DNA of 64,000 nt from Pseudomonadota bacterium (GCA_023388175.1 JAEWGT010000011.1:124001-188000), one strand, 5' to 3'. Positions 1-8,872 are shown, counted from the stretch's first letter. Numbers and translations: made by a program. Notes: generated from the letters alone by a model not told the origin.

Positions 1-609
1 GGCGCCATCGCCGCCTGCCGGCCCGAGCAGGCGGATTTTCCGGCGCAGATCGAGCGCATTCTGTCAGCCGGGCAGGGGCGGGTAAAAGGCTTTCGCCGCA
101 TTCTTCATGAAGCCCCGGACGATCTCAGCCAGACCGCACTGTTTGTCGACAATCTTCGCCGTCTCGTTCCCCTCGGCCTCACCTTCGATCTCTGCCTCAG
201 GGCCGATCAGCTCCACCTCGGCAAAAAGCTTGCAGAGGCCGTGCCTGACCTGACCTTCGTGCTGGATCACTGCGGCAGTCCCGACATCAACGGTCTGGGC
301 CTCGACCCCTGGCGGGCCGCGCTGGCCGACATCGCCGCTTTGCCCAATGTCATCGGCAAGGTCTCGGGTATCGTCAATCATTGCGATCCCGGCTGGACCG
401 CCGAAACGCTGCGCCCCTATGTCGAGCATGTCATCGAAAGCTTCGGCTGGGACCGCGTCCTCTGGGGCTCCGATCACCCGGTCGCAACGCTCACCGGCGG
501 CACTCTGTCCGACTGGGTCAGGGCCACCCAGGCCATCGTCGCTGGCGCCAGCGAGAGCGAAAAGGTCGCGCTTTTCCACCGCAACGCCGAGCGGGTCTAT
601 AGGGTTTAG
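1..609 (+). CDS. Amidohydrolase family 2 metal-dependent hydrolase (5' truncated)
   Basis: The frame is open from base 1 to a TAG at 607-609, so the 5' end lies outside the window and about 202 codons remain. The translation carries family hallmarks: VKGFRRILHE, FDLCLR, FVLDHCGSP (a metal- or substrate-binding His-Cys strand), GKVSGIV and, near the end, LWGSDHPV with the Asp-His pair typical of the C-terminal metal site. Such TIM-barrel enzymes include lactonases of the L-fucono- and L-rhamnonolactone type and 2-pyrone-4,6-dicarboxylate hydrolases. The sugar isomerase-like gene 57 bases downstream suggests a carbohydrate catabolic operon, but the exact substrate cannot be read from the sequence. 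Confidence 0.85.
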   Translation, partial: GAIAACRPEQADFPAQIERILSAGQGRVKGFRRILHEAPDDLSQTALFVDNLRRLVPLGLTFDLCLRADQLHLGKKLAEAVPDLTFVLDHCGSPDINGLGLDPWRAALADIAALPNVIGKVSGIVNHCDPGWTAETLRPYVEHVIESFGWDRVLWGSDHPVATLTGGTLSDWVRATQAIVAGASESEKVALFHRNAERVYRV

Positions 610-666
610 CTTCGGCTTGCCCTCCGTGCGGGGGCATGAAATCCTGTCGCCAACGAGGAGAATATC

Positions 667-1497
667 ATGGTCGATCCCCAAAGCCGCATCGCCGTTTCCA
701 CCTGGTCGCTGCACCGTCTTCTGGGAACCACCTATCCCCATGATCTCTCCACCGATGCGGTGAGCAACGGCGAGGACACCTATGGCGAGGGTGAGGAATC
801 CCTGCTCGGCCTGCCCTCGATTCTGGCCAATCATGGCTATCAGCGGTTGGAAATCGTTTCCTTCCACCTGCGCAGCCGCGATCCCGTCTATCTGGGGGAA
901 CTGCGCGACCAGCTCAAAGTGTCCGGCGTGACCCTGCAAACCCTGCTCATCGATGCCGGCGACATGACCGATCCCTTGGTGGGCGAGCGCGACACGCGCT
1001 GGATTGCCGGCTGGCTGGACGTGGCCAATATGCTGGGGGCCGAAAATGCCCGCATCATCGCCGGCAAGCAGCCCACCTCGACCGAAGCGCTGGAGCGCTC
1101 GGTACTCGGCTTCCGTCAACTGTTGGCGGCCAATGCAGGTTCGCCCATGAAGATCGTCACCGAAAACTGGTTCGATCTGCTTTCGACGCCCGACGCAGTA
1201 CATGTCCTGCTCGATCAGTTGGACGGGCAGGTGGGCCTTCTCGCCGATTTCGGCAACTGGACTGGCGCGGACAAATATGAGGGGCTCAGGTCGATCTTCC
1301 CCCGCGCATCGCTCTGCCATGCCAAGGCCAATTTTGTTGACGGGCAACTGGATGAAGCCGATTACGGCCTCTGCCTGGCGGCGGCGGAAGAAGCGGGCTA
1401 CCAGGGCCCCTACACCTTGATCTTCGATGCCGACCACACGCATGAATGGAGTGGTCTCGCCGAAGAGCGGGATTTCATTCTCTCGCGCATCGGCTGA
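667..1497 (+). CDS. Sugar phosphate isomerase/epimerase-like TIM barrel protein
   Basis: This 276-residue protein belongs by pattern to the xylose isomerase-like TIM barrel superfamily. It begins with IAVSTWSLHRLLG and contains the strand YQRLEIVSFH, a central KIVTENW strand (Glu and Asn being usual metal-site neighbours), LLADFGNW and the strand CHAKANF. The family includes inosose dehydratases, hydroxypyruvate isomerases and ketose 3-epimerases, and many members bind a divalent metal through Glu, Asp and His. The ATG at 667 follows a good ribosome site (aacgaggag). It probably shares a transcript with the upstream amidohydrolase, pointing to sugar or sugar-acid breakdown. The substrate is unknown. 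Confidence 0.85.
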   Translation: MVDPQSRIAVSTWSLHRLLGTTYPHDLSTDAVSNGEDTYGEGEESLLGLPSILANHGYQRLEIVSFHLRSRDPVYLGELRDQLKVSGVTLQTLLIDAGDMTDPLVGERDTRWIAGWLDVANMLGAENARIIAGKQPTSTEALERSVLGFRQLLAANAGSPMKIVTENWFDLLSTPDAVHVLLDQLDGQVGLLADFGNWTGADKYEGLRSIFPRASLCHAKANFVDGQLDEADYGLCLAAAEEAGYQGPYTLIFDADHTHEWSGLAEERDFILSRIG

Positions 1498-1564
1498 TCG
1501 GGTCTGCCGCTCCTGGTTTTTAAACCCTGACAGCATTTTGGCGGCCAAACGAAGTCACTTGTTA

Positions 1565-3337
1565 ATGGCCTTGCGTCATGATGCTCGCATGGGAGCGAGA
1601 CGTCCGGCCATTGCTTTGGGTAGTCCGGCTATCCACCCGCTGCGCGGCGGGGGGCTGGCGACGCATATTCTCGATGCGGCGCCGGTCGGCATGTTGCTGG
1701 TGGGCCTGGACGGAGCCGTCCTCTATTCCAATCGGGCCTTCTCCGAAATGGTTGGTTACGTGCCTGCCGCCGAAGAGCCGTTCCGCCTGCTGGATATGGT
1801 CGATGACGCTGACCGCATCGCCCTGCACCTGCAGTTCGAGCGCCTGGTGCGCGGCGAAACCCGCTCCTGGCGCGACGAATATCGCTTTCGTCACCGCGAC
1901 CGGAGCGCGCTCTCGGTAATGGCCGCGGCCAGCCTGCTGGTCGACAACGACGATCACACGCCCTCCATTGTCATCCTGCAACTCAACAACATCGAACTGC
2001 AGAAGAAGGCGGAAGAGGCTCTGGCCTATTCGGAAGCCCGCTGGAATTCGGCGCTGGAAAGCGCGAGGCAGGGCGTCTGGGATTATGACCTGCGCAGGGA
2101 CCGCATGTTCTATTCCCGTATGTGGCGCGTGCTGCGCGGTATTCCCGATAGTGAGGAAATCGGCGCTGGGCACGACGCGAGCTGGCTCGATCGCATCCAT
2201 CCCGAAGATCAGGAGAGAGTGGCGATTGCCGGCAAGAAGCAGGGGCAGGGCGAACCTGGATATGACACGATCGAATATCGTGAGCGCACCCGCGCTGGAA
2301 ACTATATCTGGATTTTGAGCCGGGGCCGGCCCATCGAATGGGATGAGAACGGGACAGTGCTGCGCGCGGTGGGCACCGATACCGACATCACCCATCTCAA
2401 GACCATCGAGCAGGAACTGGCCTCGGAAAAGGAGCGCCTGCGCGTTACCCTCGAATCCATCGCCGATGGCATGATTTCTGCCGACGCCCAGGGGCGGGTC
2501 GAATTCATGAATGCTGCCGCCGAGCAACTGACCGGTCTGTCTGCGGCAAAGGCGCGTGGCATGGATGTCTGCGATGTCTTCCGCCTGCGCAGCGAAAATA
2601 CTGGCACGATCATGGATTGTCCGGTCGCCCTATGCTTCGAGCAGGGATTGCCGGTTCGCGTGGAAGACGATGCGGTGCTGCTCTGCCATGGCGGAGGGCA
2701 CCGCGATATCCGCTGCACCGCCGCGCCGGTGCTCGGCGATGGCGGCAGGATCTCTGGCGCCGTTCTGGTTTTCCAGGACGTGACCCAGAGCCGCGCCCTG
2801 CATCGCCAGCTTGCCCACACCGCGAGCCACGACGCGCTCACCGGCCTGGTTAACCGGGCCGCCTTTGAATCTGCGCTGGACGCGACCATCCTTTCCGCCC
2901 GCACCAATGGCCTCACATCGAGCCTGATCTACGTCGATCTCGATCACTTCAAGCCGGTCAACGACAGCGCCGGCCATGCTGCCGGCGACGCGCTGCTCAA
3001 GCAGGTGGCAAAGACCATTCGGGAAACCTGCCGCTCCCGCGATGTGGTGGCCCGCATCGGCGGTGACGAATTTGCCGTGCTTCTGGAAGGCTGCCCGGAC
3101 GAGCGCGCCCGGCAGGTCGCCGACAAGATCGTGCGCGGTATTGGTGCGCTGGTCTTTGTCTGGGCGGGGCGGCAATACCGCATTGGCGCCAGCGCCGGCA
3201 TCACCTTGGTGACAAGCGCGGCATCCTCCCCTCTCGGCTTCATGGGCGAGGCGGACGCCGCCTGCTATTCCGCCAAGGCCTCAGGCCGCGGACGCGCCGT
3301 TGCCTTCGGCGATATGATCAGCCCGCCTCAGCCATAA
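1565..3337 (+). CDS. PAS-domain diguanylate cyclase (GGDEF)
   Basis: The 590-residue protein has no obvious membrane segment. It has three PAS-like sensor regions: about residues 20-140 (ILDAAPVGMLLVGLDG), 145-270 (a PAS fold 3 type with WNSALESARQGVWDY) and 275-395 (TLESIADGMISADAQG). A GGDEF domain occupies about 400-585. The active loop reads ARIGGDEFAVLLEG, so the catalytic motif is intact. RSRD lies five residues before it and matches the RxxD inhibitory site for product feedback. No EAL domain follows. It should make c-di-GMP in response to an unknown cytosolic cue. The frame stays open upstream to 1427, but ATG 1565 avoids overlap with the previous gene; ATG 1589 is the alternative. 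Its end overlaps the convergent ABC ATPase gene by 10 bases. Confidence 0.9.
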   Translation: MALRHDARMGARRPAIALGSPAIHPLRGGGLATHILDAAPVGMLLVGLDGAVLYSNRAFSEMVGYVPAAEEPFRLLDMVDDADRIALHLQFERLVRGETRSWRDEYRFRHRDRSALSVMAAASLLVDNDDHTPSIVILQLNNIELQKKAEEALAYSEARWNSALESARQGVWDYDLRRDRMFYSRMWRVLRGIPDSEEIGAGHDASWLDRIHPEDQERVAIAGKKQGQGEPGYDTIEYRERTRAGNYIWILSRGRPIEWDENGTVLRAVGTDTDITHLKTIEQELASEKERLRVTLESIADGMISADAQGRVEFMNAAAEQLTGLSAAKARGMDVCDVFRLRSENTGTIMDCPVALCFEQGLPVRVEDDAVLLCHGGGHRDIRCTAAPVLGDGGRISGAVLVFQDVTQSRALHRQLAHTASHDALTGLVNRAAFESALDATILSARTNGLTSSLIYVDLDHFKPVNDSAGHAAGDALLKQVAKTIRETCRSRDVVARIGGDEFAVLLEGCPDERARQVADKIVRGIGALVFVWAGRQYRIGASAGITLVTSAASSPLGFMGEADAACYSAKASGRGRAVAFGDMISPPQP

Positions 3338-4086
3338 TAGACGCTGATCAGCTGCCCGCCGATCTCGTGGACCTTGATGTCCATTTCATAAATCTGGGAA
3401 AGCACGTCCGGCTTGATCATCTCGGCAGCAGGCCCCTGCGCCGCGACCTTGCCCGCCTTCATCGCCACGATATGGTCCGAATACCACGAGGCGAAATTGA
3501 TGTCGTGCAGCACCAGAACCACGGTTTTGCCAAGCTCATTGGCCGCCTGCCGCAGCAGTTTCATCATGCCCATGGCGTGTTTCATGTCGAGATTGTTGAG
3601 CGGCTCGTCCAGCAGGACGTAATCGGTGTCCTGCGCCAGCACCATGGCGACAAAGGCCCGCTGCCGCTGCCCCCCGGAAAGCTCGTCGAGAAATCGGTCC
3701 GCCAGCGCGCCGAGCTCGAGATAGCGGATGGCCCGCTCGATATGAGCCTTGTCCTCGGGCGTGAGCCGCCCCTTGGAATGGGGATAGCGCCCGAACGAAA
3801 CCAGATCGCGCACCGTGAGCCGCGCGCTCATGTGATTGTCTTGCCTGAGGATCGACAGGCGGCGCGCCAGCGCATCGCTCGGCGCCTTGGTGACATCGAG
3901 CCCGCCCACGGTCACCGTCCCCGCATCCATCGCCATCAACCGGCTGACCATGGACAAAAGCGTGGATTTGCCCGCGCCATTTGGGCCGATAATCGAGGTG
4001 ATGCCCCCCTGCGGCAATTGCAGCGAAACGCCGTCCACCACGCAGGACGCGCCATAATTCTTGGTGACATTGGATGTGACGATCAC
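3328..4086 (-). CDS. Siderophore ABC transporter ATP-binding protein (CeuD/YclP type)
   Basis: The 252-residue ATPase of an iron-siderophore importer has Walker A GPNGAGKST, Q-loop around LRQDNHMSARLTV, signature LSGGQRQR, Walker B YVLLDEPLNNLD and H-loop LVLHDINFASW. The N-terminal and RQDNHMSARL regions resemble the CeuD/YclP/VctC branch that serves catecholate siderophores (recognised by eye). It is the last gene of a four-gene minus-strand operon, and its start overlaps the stop of the adjacent permease gene by four bases. It sits in the cytoplasm and powers the FecCD-type permease pair. Confidence 0.93.
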   Translation of the reverse strand: MIVTSNVTKNYGASCVVDGVSLQLPQGGITSIIGPNGAGKSTLLSMVSRLMAMDAGTVTVGGLDVTKAPSDALARRLSILRQDNHMSARLTVRDLVSFGRYPHSKGRLTPEDKAHIERAIRYLELGALADRFLDELSGGQRQRAFVAMVLAQDTDYVLLDEPLNNLDMKHAMGMMKLLRQAANELGKTVVLVLHDINFASWYSDHIVAMKAGKVAAQGPAAEMIKPDVLSQIYEMDIKVHEIGGQLISVYYG

Positions 4087-5075
4087 CGCGCCGACCTCCG
4101 CAGGACAAGGGCGATGAAGACCACGCCGCCCAGAAATTCGATGATGATGGACAGCGCCGTGTCGAAAGCGAAAACGCGTTCCAGCAGGGTTTGTCCGCCC
4201 ACCAAAGCGATGACGCCGAGCAGGACCGCAGCCGGCAGCACATAGCGGTGCCTGGAATTGCCCACCAGCGAATGCGCCAGCGTCGCCACCAGCAGGCCGA
4301 AAAACGTCACCGGCCCGACCAGGGCCGTCGACACCGAGACCAGAACGGCCACCAGCGAGAGAATGATGACGACGGTGCGCTTGTACTCGACGCCCAGATT
4401 GATCGCCTGTGCCCGGCCGAGCGAGAGCACGTCATAGGTGTGCATCATTCGGAACCCCACGATGCTGACAGCCGCCACGATGATGCAGGAAATGCCGAGC
4501 AAGGTCGGGTCGGTGGTGGCAAAACTGGCGAACAATGTGTCCTGCAGCACATTGAATGCGCCCGGATCGAGCATGCGCTGCATGAGCTGGCTGAGGCTGC
4601 GGAACAGCACGCCAAAGATGATGCCCACCAGCACCAGCAGATGCAGGCTCCGTTCCTCGCCCAGAAACAGCCAGCGGAACAGGATGCCGGAAAAACCGAT
4701 CATGACCAGCACTTCCACCAGAAACTGGATCTGGCTGTCGATGGCCACCAGCGCCCCGACGCCGAGGAAGAACACCACCGCGGTCTTGATCAACACGTAG
4801 AGCGCGTCAAACCCCATGATCGATGGCGTGAGAATGCGGTTATTGGTGACGGTCTGGAACAATACAGTCGAGACGGCCACGGAATAGGCGACCAGCAGCA
4901 GTCCCAGCAGCTTCTTGCCGCGAAATGAGAGGACGAAGCTCCAGCTTCCCCGCGCTCCCAGCGTCATGAACAGCGCGATGGAGACCACGGCCAGCAGCGA
5001 CAGGCCGATCAGCACCAGAACAGGCCGGCTGAAGGTACGAGGCAGCGGCGCGGCGGCAAGGGTTTCTTCGGTCAT
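4083..5075 (-). CDS. FecCD-family siderophore permease (second subunit)
   Basis: This 330-residue polytopic inner-membrane protein is of the FecCD/BtuC family. It starts with a short cytosolic leader and then many hydrophobic helices (VLVLIGLSLLAVVSIALF and onward). The motif GPVTFFGLLVA matches the conserved GPxxFxGL segment of the transmembrane helix that contacts the ATPase. Its start codon overlaps the stop of the upstream permease gene by four bases, and it overlaps the ATPase gene on the other side, so the three are translationally coupled. The two different permeases suggest a heterodimeric channel as in CeuBC or YclNO. Confidence 0.92.
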   Translation of the reverse strand: MTEETLAAAPLPRTFSRPVLVLIGLSLLAVVSIALFMTLGARGSWSFVLSFRGKKLLGLLLVAYSVAVSTVLFQTVTNNRILTPSIMGFDALYVLIKTAVVFFLGVGALVAIDSQIQFLVEVLVMIGFSGILFRWLFLGEERSLHLLVLVGIIFGVLFRSLSQLMQRMLDPGAFNVLQDTLFASFATTDPTLLGISCIIVAAVSIVGFRMMHTYDVLSLGRAQAINLGVEYKRTVVIILSLVAVLVSVSTALVGPVTFFGLLVATLAHSLVGNSRHRYVLPAAVLLGVIALVGGQTLLERVFAFDTALSIIIEFLGGVVFIALVLRRSAR

Positions 5076-6073
5076 CTTGCGCCTCTCGGCGTGCGCAGCA
5101 GCAGGTAGAGGAACAGCGCGCTGCCCACCACGCCCATCACCACGGCGATGGGGATTTCATAGGGAAACCGGATCAGCCGCCCCACAATGTCACAGGCGAG
5201 GACCATGCCTGCGCCGCCAATAGCCACCCAGGGCACGGTGCGGCGCATATTGTCACCGATCAACAGGCTGACGAGATTGGGCACGATGAGGCCGAGAAAG
5301 GGTATGCCCCCCACCGAAACCAGAACCACGGCGCTGACCAGCGACACGATCACAAGGCCCAGTACCATGACCCTTTGGTAATTGAGGCCGAGATTTGTGG
5401 TGAAATCCTTGCCCATGCCGGCAACGGTAAAGCGGTCGGCGGCGATATAGGCCATCACGCAGCAGACGAGCCCGATCCACAGCAGCTCGTAGCGCCCCCG
5501 GATGATGCCTGAAAAGTCGCCCATGTTCCAGGCGAGCAGCGAGGCCATCAGGTTGGCGCGATAGGCGATAAAGGCGGTGAGCGCGCCGATGATACCGCCC
5601 AGCATGATCCCCACCAGCGGTACCATCAACACATCGCGCAGCGGCACCACTTTCAAGATCCGCAGGAACAGGGCTGTGCCGCCTAATGCGAAAACGGCGG
5701 CCACGCCCATCTTGGCCATGAGAGGCCAGCCCGGGGCCAGCAGTGTAACGACCAGAAAACCCAAGGCTGCGGATTCGCTTGTGCCGGTCGTGGACGGTTC
5801 GACGAAACGATTGCGCACGATCATCTGCATGACGAGCCCGGCAATGGCCATCGACGCTCCGGCCAGCACAAGGGCCAGCGTCCGTGGAATACGGCTGATC
5901 AGCAACACTTCCATGGCGCGGCCATCGACGCCGCCAGCCAGCAGGCTGGTTATGGAAACATCGCTGACGCCGACAAAAACGCTGACCACGGCGAGGACGA
6001 GCGTAACGGCAAAGGCAAGAATAAGCGCGGGCAATGGGGTGGGGAACCTGTCTCGTTCGCGAATGTCGCGCAT
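5072..6073 (-). CDS. FecCD-family siderophore permease (first subunit)
   Basis: This FecCD/BtuC-family permease of about 333 residues has roughly ten hydrophobic helices. It contains GGIPFLGLIVPNLVSLL, the conserved coupling segment, and an early strand of RNRFVEPSTTGTSESAALG that matches the family pattern around the first periplasmic region. I placed the start at ATG 6073 because AGGCGG lies about nine bases upstream; a TTG at 6100 would add nine Arg-rich residues. It is the first of the two permease genes and follows the binding-protein gene after a strong hairpin. It should act with the next permease and the ATPase to move ferric siderophore inward. Confidence 0.92.
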   Translation of the reverse strand: MRDIRERDRFPTPLPALILAFAVTLVLAVVSVFVGVSDVSITSLLAGGVDGRAMEVLLISRIPRTLALVLAGASMAIAGLVMQMIVRNRFVEPSTTGTSESAALGFLVVTLLAPGWPLMAKMGVAAVFALGGTALFLRILKVVPLRDVLMVPLVGIMLGGIIGALTAFIAYRANLMASLLAWNMGDFSGIIRGRYELLWIGLVCCVMAYIAADRFTVAGMGKDFTTNLGLNYQRVMVLGLVIVSLVSAVVLVSVGGIPFLGLIVPNLVSLLIGDNMRRTVPWVAIGGAGMVLACDIVGRLIRFPYEIPIAVVMGVVGSALFLYLLLRTPRGAR

Positions 6074-6107
6074 CGGTAATAACCGCCTGCGCCTGAGCAA
6101 ACTGGAT

Positions 6108-6133
6108 GCGGCACCCCCTTGGGGAGGTGCCGC
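6108..6133 (-). promoter_or_regulatory. Strong intercistronic hairpin in the siderophore operon
   Basis: The arms GCGGCACC and GGTGCCGC, extended by a C/G run with one bulge, form a stable stem-loop between the binding-protein gene and the first permease gene. No T-run follows, so it is unlikely to be a full terminator. In many ABC operons such a stem protects the upstream mRNA and lets the binding protein be made in excess of the membrane subunits. That role is inferred. Confidence 0.6.
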
Positions 6134-6146
6134 TTCGTGCCTGGTC

Positions 6147-7067
6147 TTAGCTGTTCAACCCGGCCAGAACCTGGTCCAGCAGCAGCATCACGCCCTGATA
6201 GCCATGCATCGAAATGTAGGATGCCTGAGGGTCCAGATAGACGATGTGGCCTTCCTTGGCCGCATTTGTCTGGTTGAACAGCTCGTTGTCCAGCAGCGCA
6301 GCGGCAGCGCCGGCATTTTCGCCGGTGCCGGCATCGCGGTCGACCACGAACACCCAGTCAGGGTTTACTTCGAGCAGGAATTCAAACGACACGGCATCCC
6401 CGCCATGGTCGCCATCCTTCACATTGTCCAGCGCCGACGGCATGCCAGCTTCGTTATAAACCCAGGCAACGCGCGAATCCGGGCCATAAACGCCCAGCTT
6501 GCCGGCATTGGTCACCAGCACCAATGCAGACCCCTTGCCTTCGGCAGCGGCCTTGACTTCGGCGACCTTGGCTTCGAGCGCTGCGTTGAGTTCAGCCGCC
6601 TTGTCCTGAAGGTCGAAGATTTCGCCCAGCGTGGTGATGTTCTTCTCGATACCCGAAATGAATTCCAGATTGTTCACCGACAGATCAACGGTCGGCACGA
6701 TGTCCTTGGAGGTTTCATAGGCGGCAGCGGAGCGGGCAGCGACGAAATAGACGTCGGCTTCGGCAGCAGCGATACCTTCAAAGTCCGGCTCGAAAAGCGA
6801 GCCGATCTGCAAGGCATCGGCAGGAATCTGGTCGGCCAGATAGCTCGGCGCGTTGGAAGAGGGAACACCGGCGACGTCAACGCCAAGCGCGCTGAGATTG
6901 TCGAACGCCGCCCAGTCCTGCGTCAGCACCTTGGCAGGCACGCCGGAAATGGTGGTTTCGCCCTGCGGATGGGCGATGACCTTGTCCTGCGCAACAGCGG
7001 CGCCGGCCAGCGAGAGAGCGCCGACGACAGTTGCGACGAGAGCGGTAGAGCGGAAAAGCGAACTCAC
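6147..7067 (-). CDS. Periplasmic siderophore-binding protein (CeuE/YclQ type)
   Basis: The solute-binding protein begins with a classical signal peptide: a Ser/Arg n-region, a hydrophobic stretch of Leu, Val and Ala, and the likely cleavage site AVAQD. The mature part shows GVPAKVLTQDWAAFDNL, GVPSSNAP, LFEPDFEGIAAAEADV and, late, VSFEFLLEVNPDWVFVVDRDAG, a pattern I associate with the CeuE/YclQ/FatB subgroup that binds catecholate or tetradentate ferric siderophores. I prefer GTG 7067, seven bases after GGAT, which gives 306 residues and a compact signal peptide. ATG 7106 would prepend 13 residues. It lacks an obvious lipobox, as expected for a free periplasmic protein. Iron control is likely, but I found no clear Fur, Irr or RirA box. 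Confidence 0.9.
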   Translation of the reverse strand: MSSLFRSTALVATVVGALSLAGAAVAQDKVIAHPQGETTISGVPAKVLTQDWAAFDNLSALGVDVAGVPSSNAPSYLADQIPADALQIGSLFEPDFEGIAAAEADVYFVAARSAAAYETSKDIVPTVDLSVNNLEFISGIEKNITTLGEIFDLQDKAAELNAALEAKVAEVKAAAEGKGSALVLVTNAGKLGVYGPDSRVAWVYNEAGMPSALDNVKDGDHGGDAVSFEFLLEVNPDWVFVVDRDAGTGENAGAAAALLDNELFNQTNAAKEGHIVYLDPQASYISMHGYQGVMLLLDQVLAGLNS

Positions 7068-7130
7068 GGGAATGATCCAATCCAAGGTTGGCAAAGACTG
7101 CGTCATAAAACATGACGACGAATGTCTTAT

Positions 7131-7160
7131 TTCCTATTCATGGACCTCCCGTGCTGTCAA
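7131..7160 (-). promoter_or_regulatory. Candidate promoter of the siderophore operon
   Basis: Read on the minus strand, a perfect -35 hexamer TTGACA lies at 7160-7155, followed after 18 bases by the weak -10 TAGGAA at 7136-7131. Two copies of AAATAAGAC flank it at 7132-7124 and 7189-7181, about 57 bases apart, and could be repressor or activator sites. The call is by eye and the -10 match is poor. Confidence 0.35.
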
Positions 7161-7187
7161 AGGAAAATATGATGCAGATGGTCTTAT

Positions 7188-8099
7188 TTATGCTGCAGGC
7201 AGGTAAGTTTCCCCGGCCAGCGCCATGAAGCTCTTCATCGCGGCCGAAAGCGGGCTGGATTTGCGCCGTGCCAGCAGCAATTGCCGCATCGCCCATGGCT
7301 CTGCCAGCGGCGCGCAGACCAGATCGGTCCCGGCCAGCAGATGCAGGCTGGTCGAGCGCAGGAAGCCGATGCCGAACCCGGCTTCCACCATGCGCACCAG
7401 CGCCGGAAAGCTCTCCACCCGCAGGGCTTCGTTCAGCTCTTTCCCGGATTTGCCGGCGGCCTCGCTCAGCAGCCGGTCGAGCGAGCCGGCATGGTGTATG
7501 CCCACGATGGCATGGGGCAGCACCGCCTCGAAGGCCAGCGCCTTGCGCGGTTCGATCTGTCTGGCCAGCTCATGCTCTGGCGGGGCCAGCACCCACACCC
7601 GTTCGTCCTCGAATGGTTTGATGTCGAAGCGGGTGAAGTCATAATTGTCCGAGACAATGGCGATATCCGCCTGTCCCTCATCCAGCGCCAGCAGCGCCTT
7701 GGCCGCGCCCATTTCGCTGATGGCGATTTCGATGCCGGGGTGCTTGGCCGCGAACTTGGCCAGCAATTCCGGCAGTCGCCCGGTCAGCGCCGAACTGGTG
7801 CAGGCAAGGCGCAGGCTGCCGCGTTGTCCGGAGCCGAAATCAGACATGATGGCGTCGAGATCGGCAATGGAGCGCAAGACCGTCCGGCATCCTTCGGCAT
7901 AGGATTCGCCGGCCTTGGTGAGCTTGACCCCATGGGCGGAGCGGTCGAACAGCACCACGCCCAGTCGCGCTTCGAGATCGGATACCCTGCGGCTGACGGC
8001 CGATGAGGCTATCCCCTCCCGCTCTGCGGCGCGGCCGATTGATCCGGTCTCGGCCAAAAGAAGAATAAGCCGTGCGGTTACACTGTCGAATGATGCCAT
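7188..8099 (-). CDS. LysR-family transcriptional regulator
   Basis: This 303-residue LysR-type regulator has an N-terminal winged helix-turn-helix with SIGRAAEREGIASSAVSRRV and VLFDRSAHGVKLTKAG. An effector-binding domain begins near residue 90 (RGSLRLACTSS). ATG 8099 is preceded by GGGAG at ideal spacing; the frame upstream to 8201 belongs to the neighbouring gene's region. It follows the TSUP permease gene by 26 bases on the same strand and lies 81-120 bases before the siderophore operon. It might control either neighbour. LysR members that regulate sulfur-compound exporters are known, so the permease is the more obvious target, but this is inference. Confidence 0.88.
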   Translation of the reverse strand: MASFDSVTARLILLLAETGSIGRAAEREGIASSAVSRRVSDLEARLGVVLFDRSAHGVKLTKAGESYAEGCRTVLRSIADLDAIMSDFGSGQRGSLRLACTSSALTGRLPELLAKFAAKHPGIEIAISEMGAAKALLALDEGQADIAIVSDNYDFTRFDIKPFEDERVWVLAPPEHELARQIEPRKALAFEAVLPHAIVGIHHAGSLDRLLSEAAGKSGKELNEALRVESFPALVRMVEAGFGIGFLRSTSLHLLAGTDLVCAPLAEPWAMRQLLLARRKSSPLSAAMKSFMALAGETYLPAA

Positions 8100-8125
8100 G
8101 TCGTCTCCCACCGGCACCATACCCA

Positions 8126-8872
8126 TTAAGCCCCCATGAGCAAGGAGAAGCCGCGCCCGAGATAGAAAATCCCGATTGCGGTGACGATCCAGCGCGTCCA
8201 TGTGCGAAAACCCTGGTCACTCATGCGCTGCAGGATGTGATAGCCAAGACTGGTCCCGGCCACCGCGAATGGAGCGGCGATCAGCACCAGGACCCAGTCT
8301 CCGCCGCTCACGGCGCTGGCCAGCGCGCCATAGAACAGGACCTTGGCGCCATGCGAAATCACCTGGGTCGCGGCCTTGGTGGCAACGATCCGCCGCCGGT
8401 CCATCTGCGTGCGGATGAAGAAAATGTCGACAGTCGGCCCCGACACCCCGACCGCAAGGTTGAGCCCGCCACCCAGAAAGCCGCAGCAGAAGGCGTGGAG
8501 CGGCTTGCTGGCGTCCAGCGCCAGCCAGTCCTTGGGAATCCACACCAGCACCGGCATCAACCCGATCGCGATGCACACGCTGGCCAGATCCGGCACATAG
8601 CGCAGGATGAACAGCGCTATCGCCGCCGCCAGCAATCCGAGGCAGATATGGCCCAGTATCCGCCAGTCGATGAAGTCCCGGCTGAACCAGGCGCGCGAGC
8701 CATTGGCCACGATCTGGATGGCGCCCTGCACGGCGATGGCCGTGGCCACCGGCATCATGGTGAGCAGGATCGCCAGCAGCACGAGGCCCCCGGCCATGCC
8801 GAACACGCCGGAAAGGGTGGAGGTGAAAAATACGGCAAGGGCAACAAGGGTGCCGGCGAGGATCGGAAACAT
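8126..8872 (-). CDS. TSUP (TauE/SafE) family membrane transporter
   Basis: This 248-residue membrane protein shows the TSUP pattern: an N-terminal helix followed by STLSGVFGMAGGLVLLAILL, and a second half repeat with FCCGFLGGGLNLAVGVSGP. Known relatives export sulfite, sulfoacetate or other organosulfur anions, or import them. The substrate here is not predictable. I set the start at ATG 8872, where the hydrophobic first helix begins. The frame extends to 8932, but the extra 20 residues are polar and Arg-rich and unlike the family. It probably forms a two-gene unit with the downstream LysR gene. Confidence 0.85.
   Translation of the reverse strand: MFPILAGTLVALAVFFTSTLSGVFGMAGGLVLLAILLTMMPVATAIAVQGAIQIVANGSRAWFSRDFIDWRILGHICLGLLAAAIALFILRYVPDLASVCIAIGLMPVLVWIPKDWLALDASKPLHAFCCGFLGGGLNLAVGVSGPTVDIFFIRTQMDRRRIVATKAATQVISHGAKVLFYGALASAVSGGDWVLVLIAAPFAVAGTSLGYHILQRMSDQGFRTWTRWIVTAIGIFYLGRGFSLLMGA

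Noticed and set aside
64..1548. Long minus-strand ORF of 494 codons antisense to the first two genes
   Set aside because: It is a GC-rich shadow of the amidohydrolase and isomerase-like genes, both of which carry clear family motifs; its own translation has none.
7107..7187. Fur, Irr or RirA box at the siderophore operon
   Set aside because: No convincing match to any of these motifs; TGA-N9-TCA and GATAATGAT-type sequences are absent.
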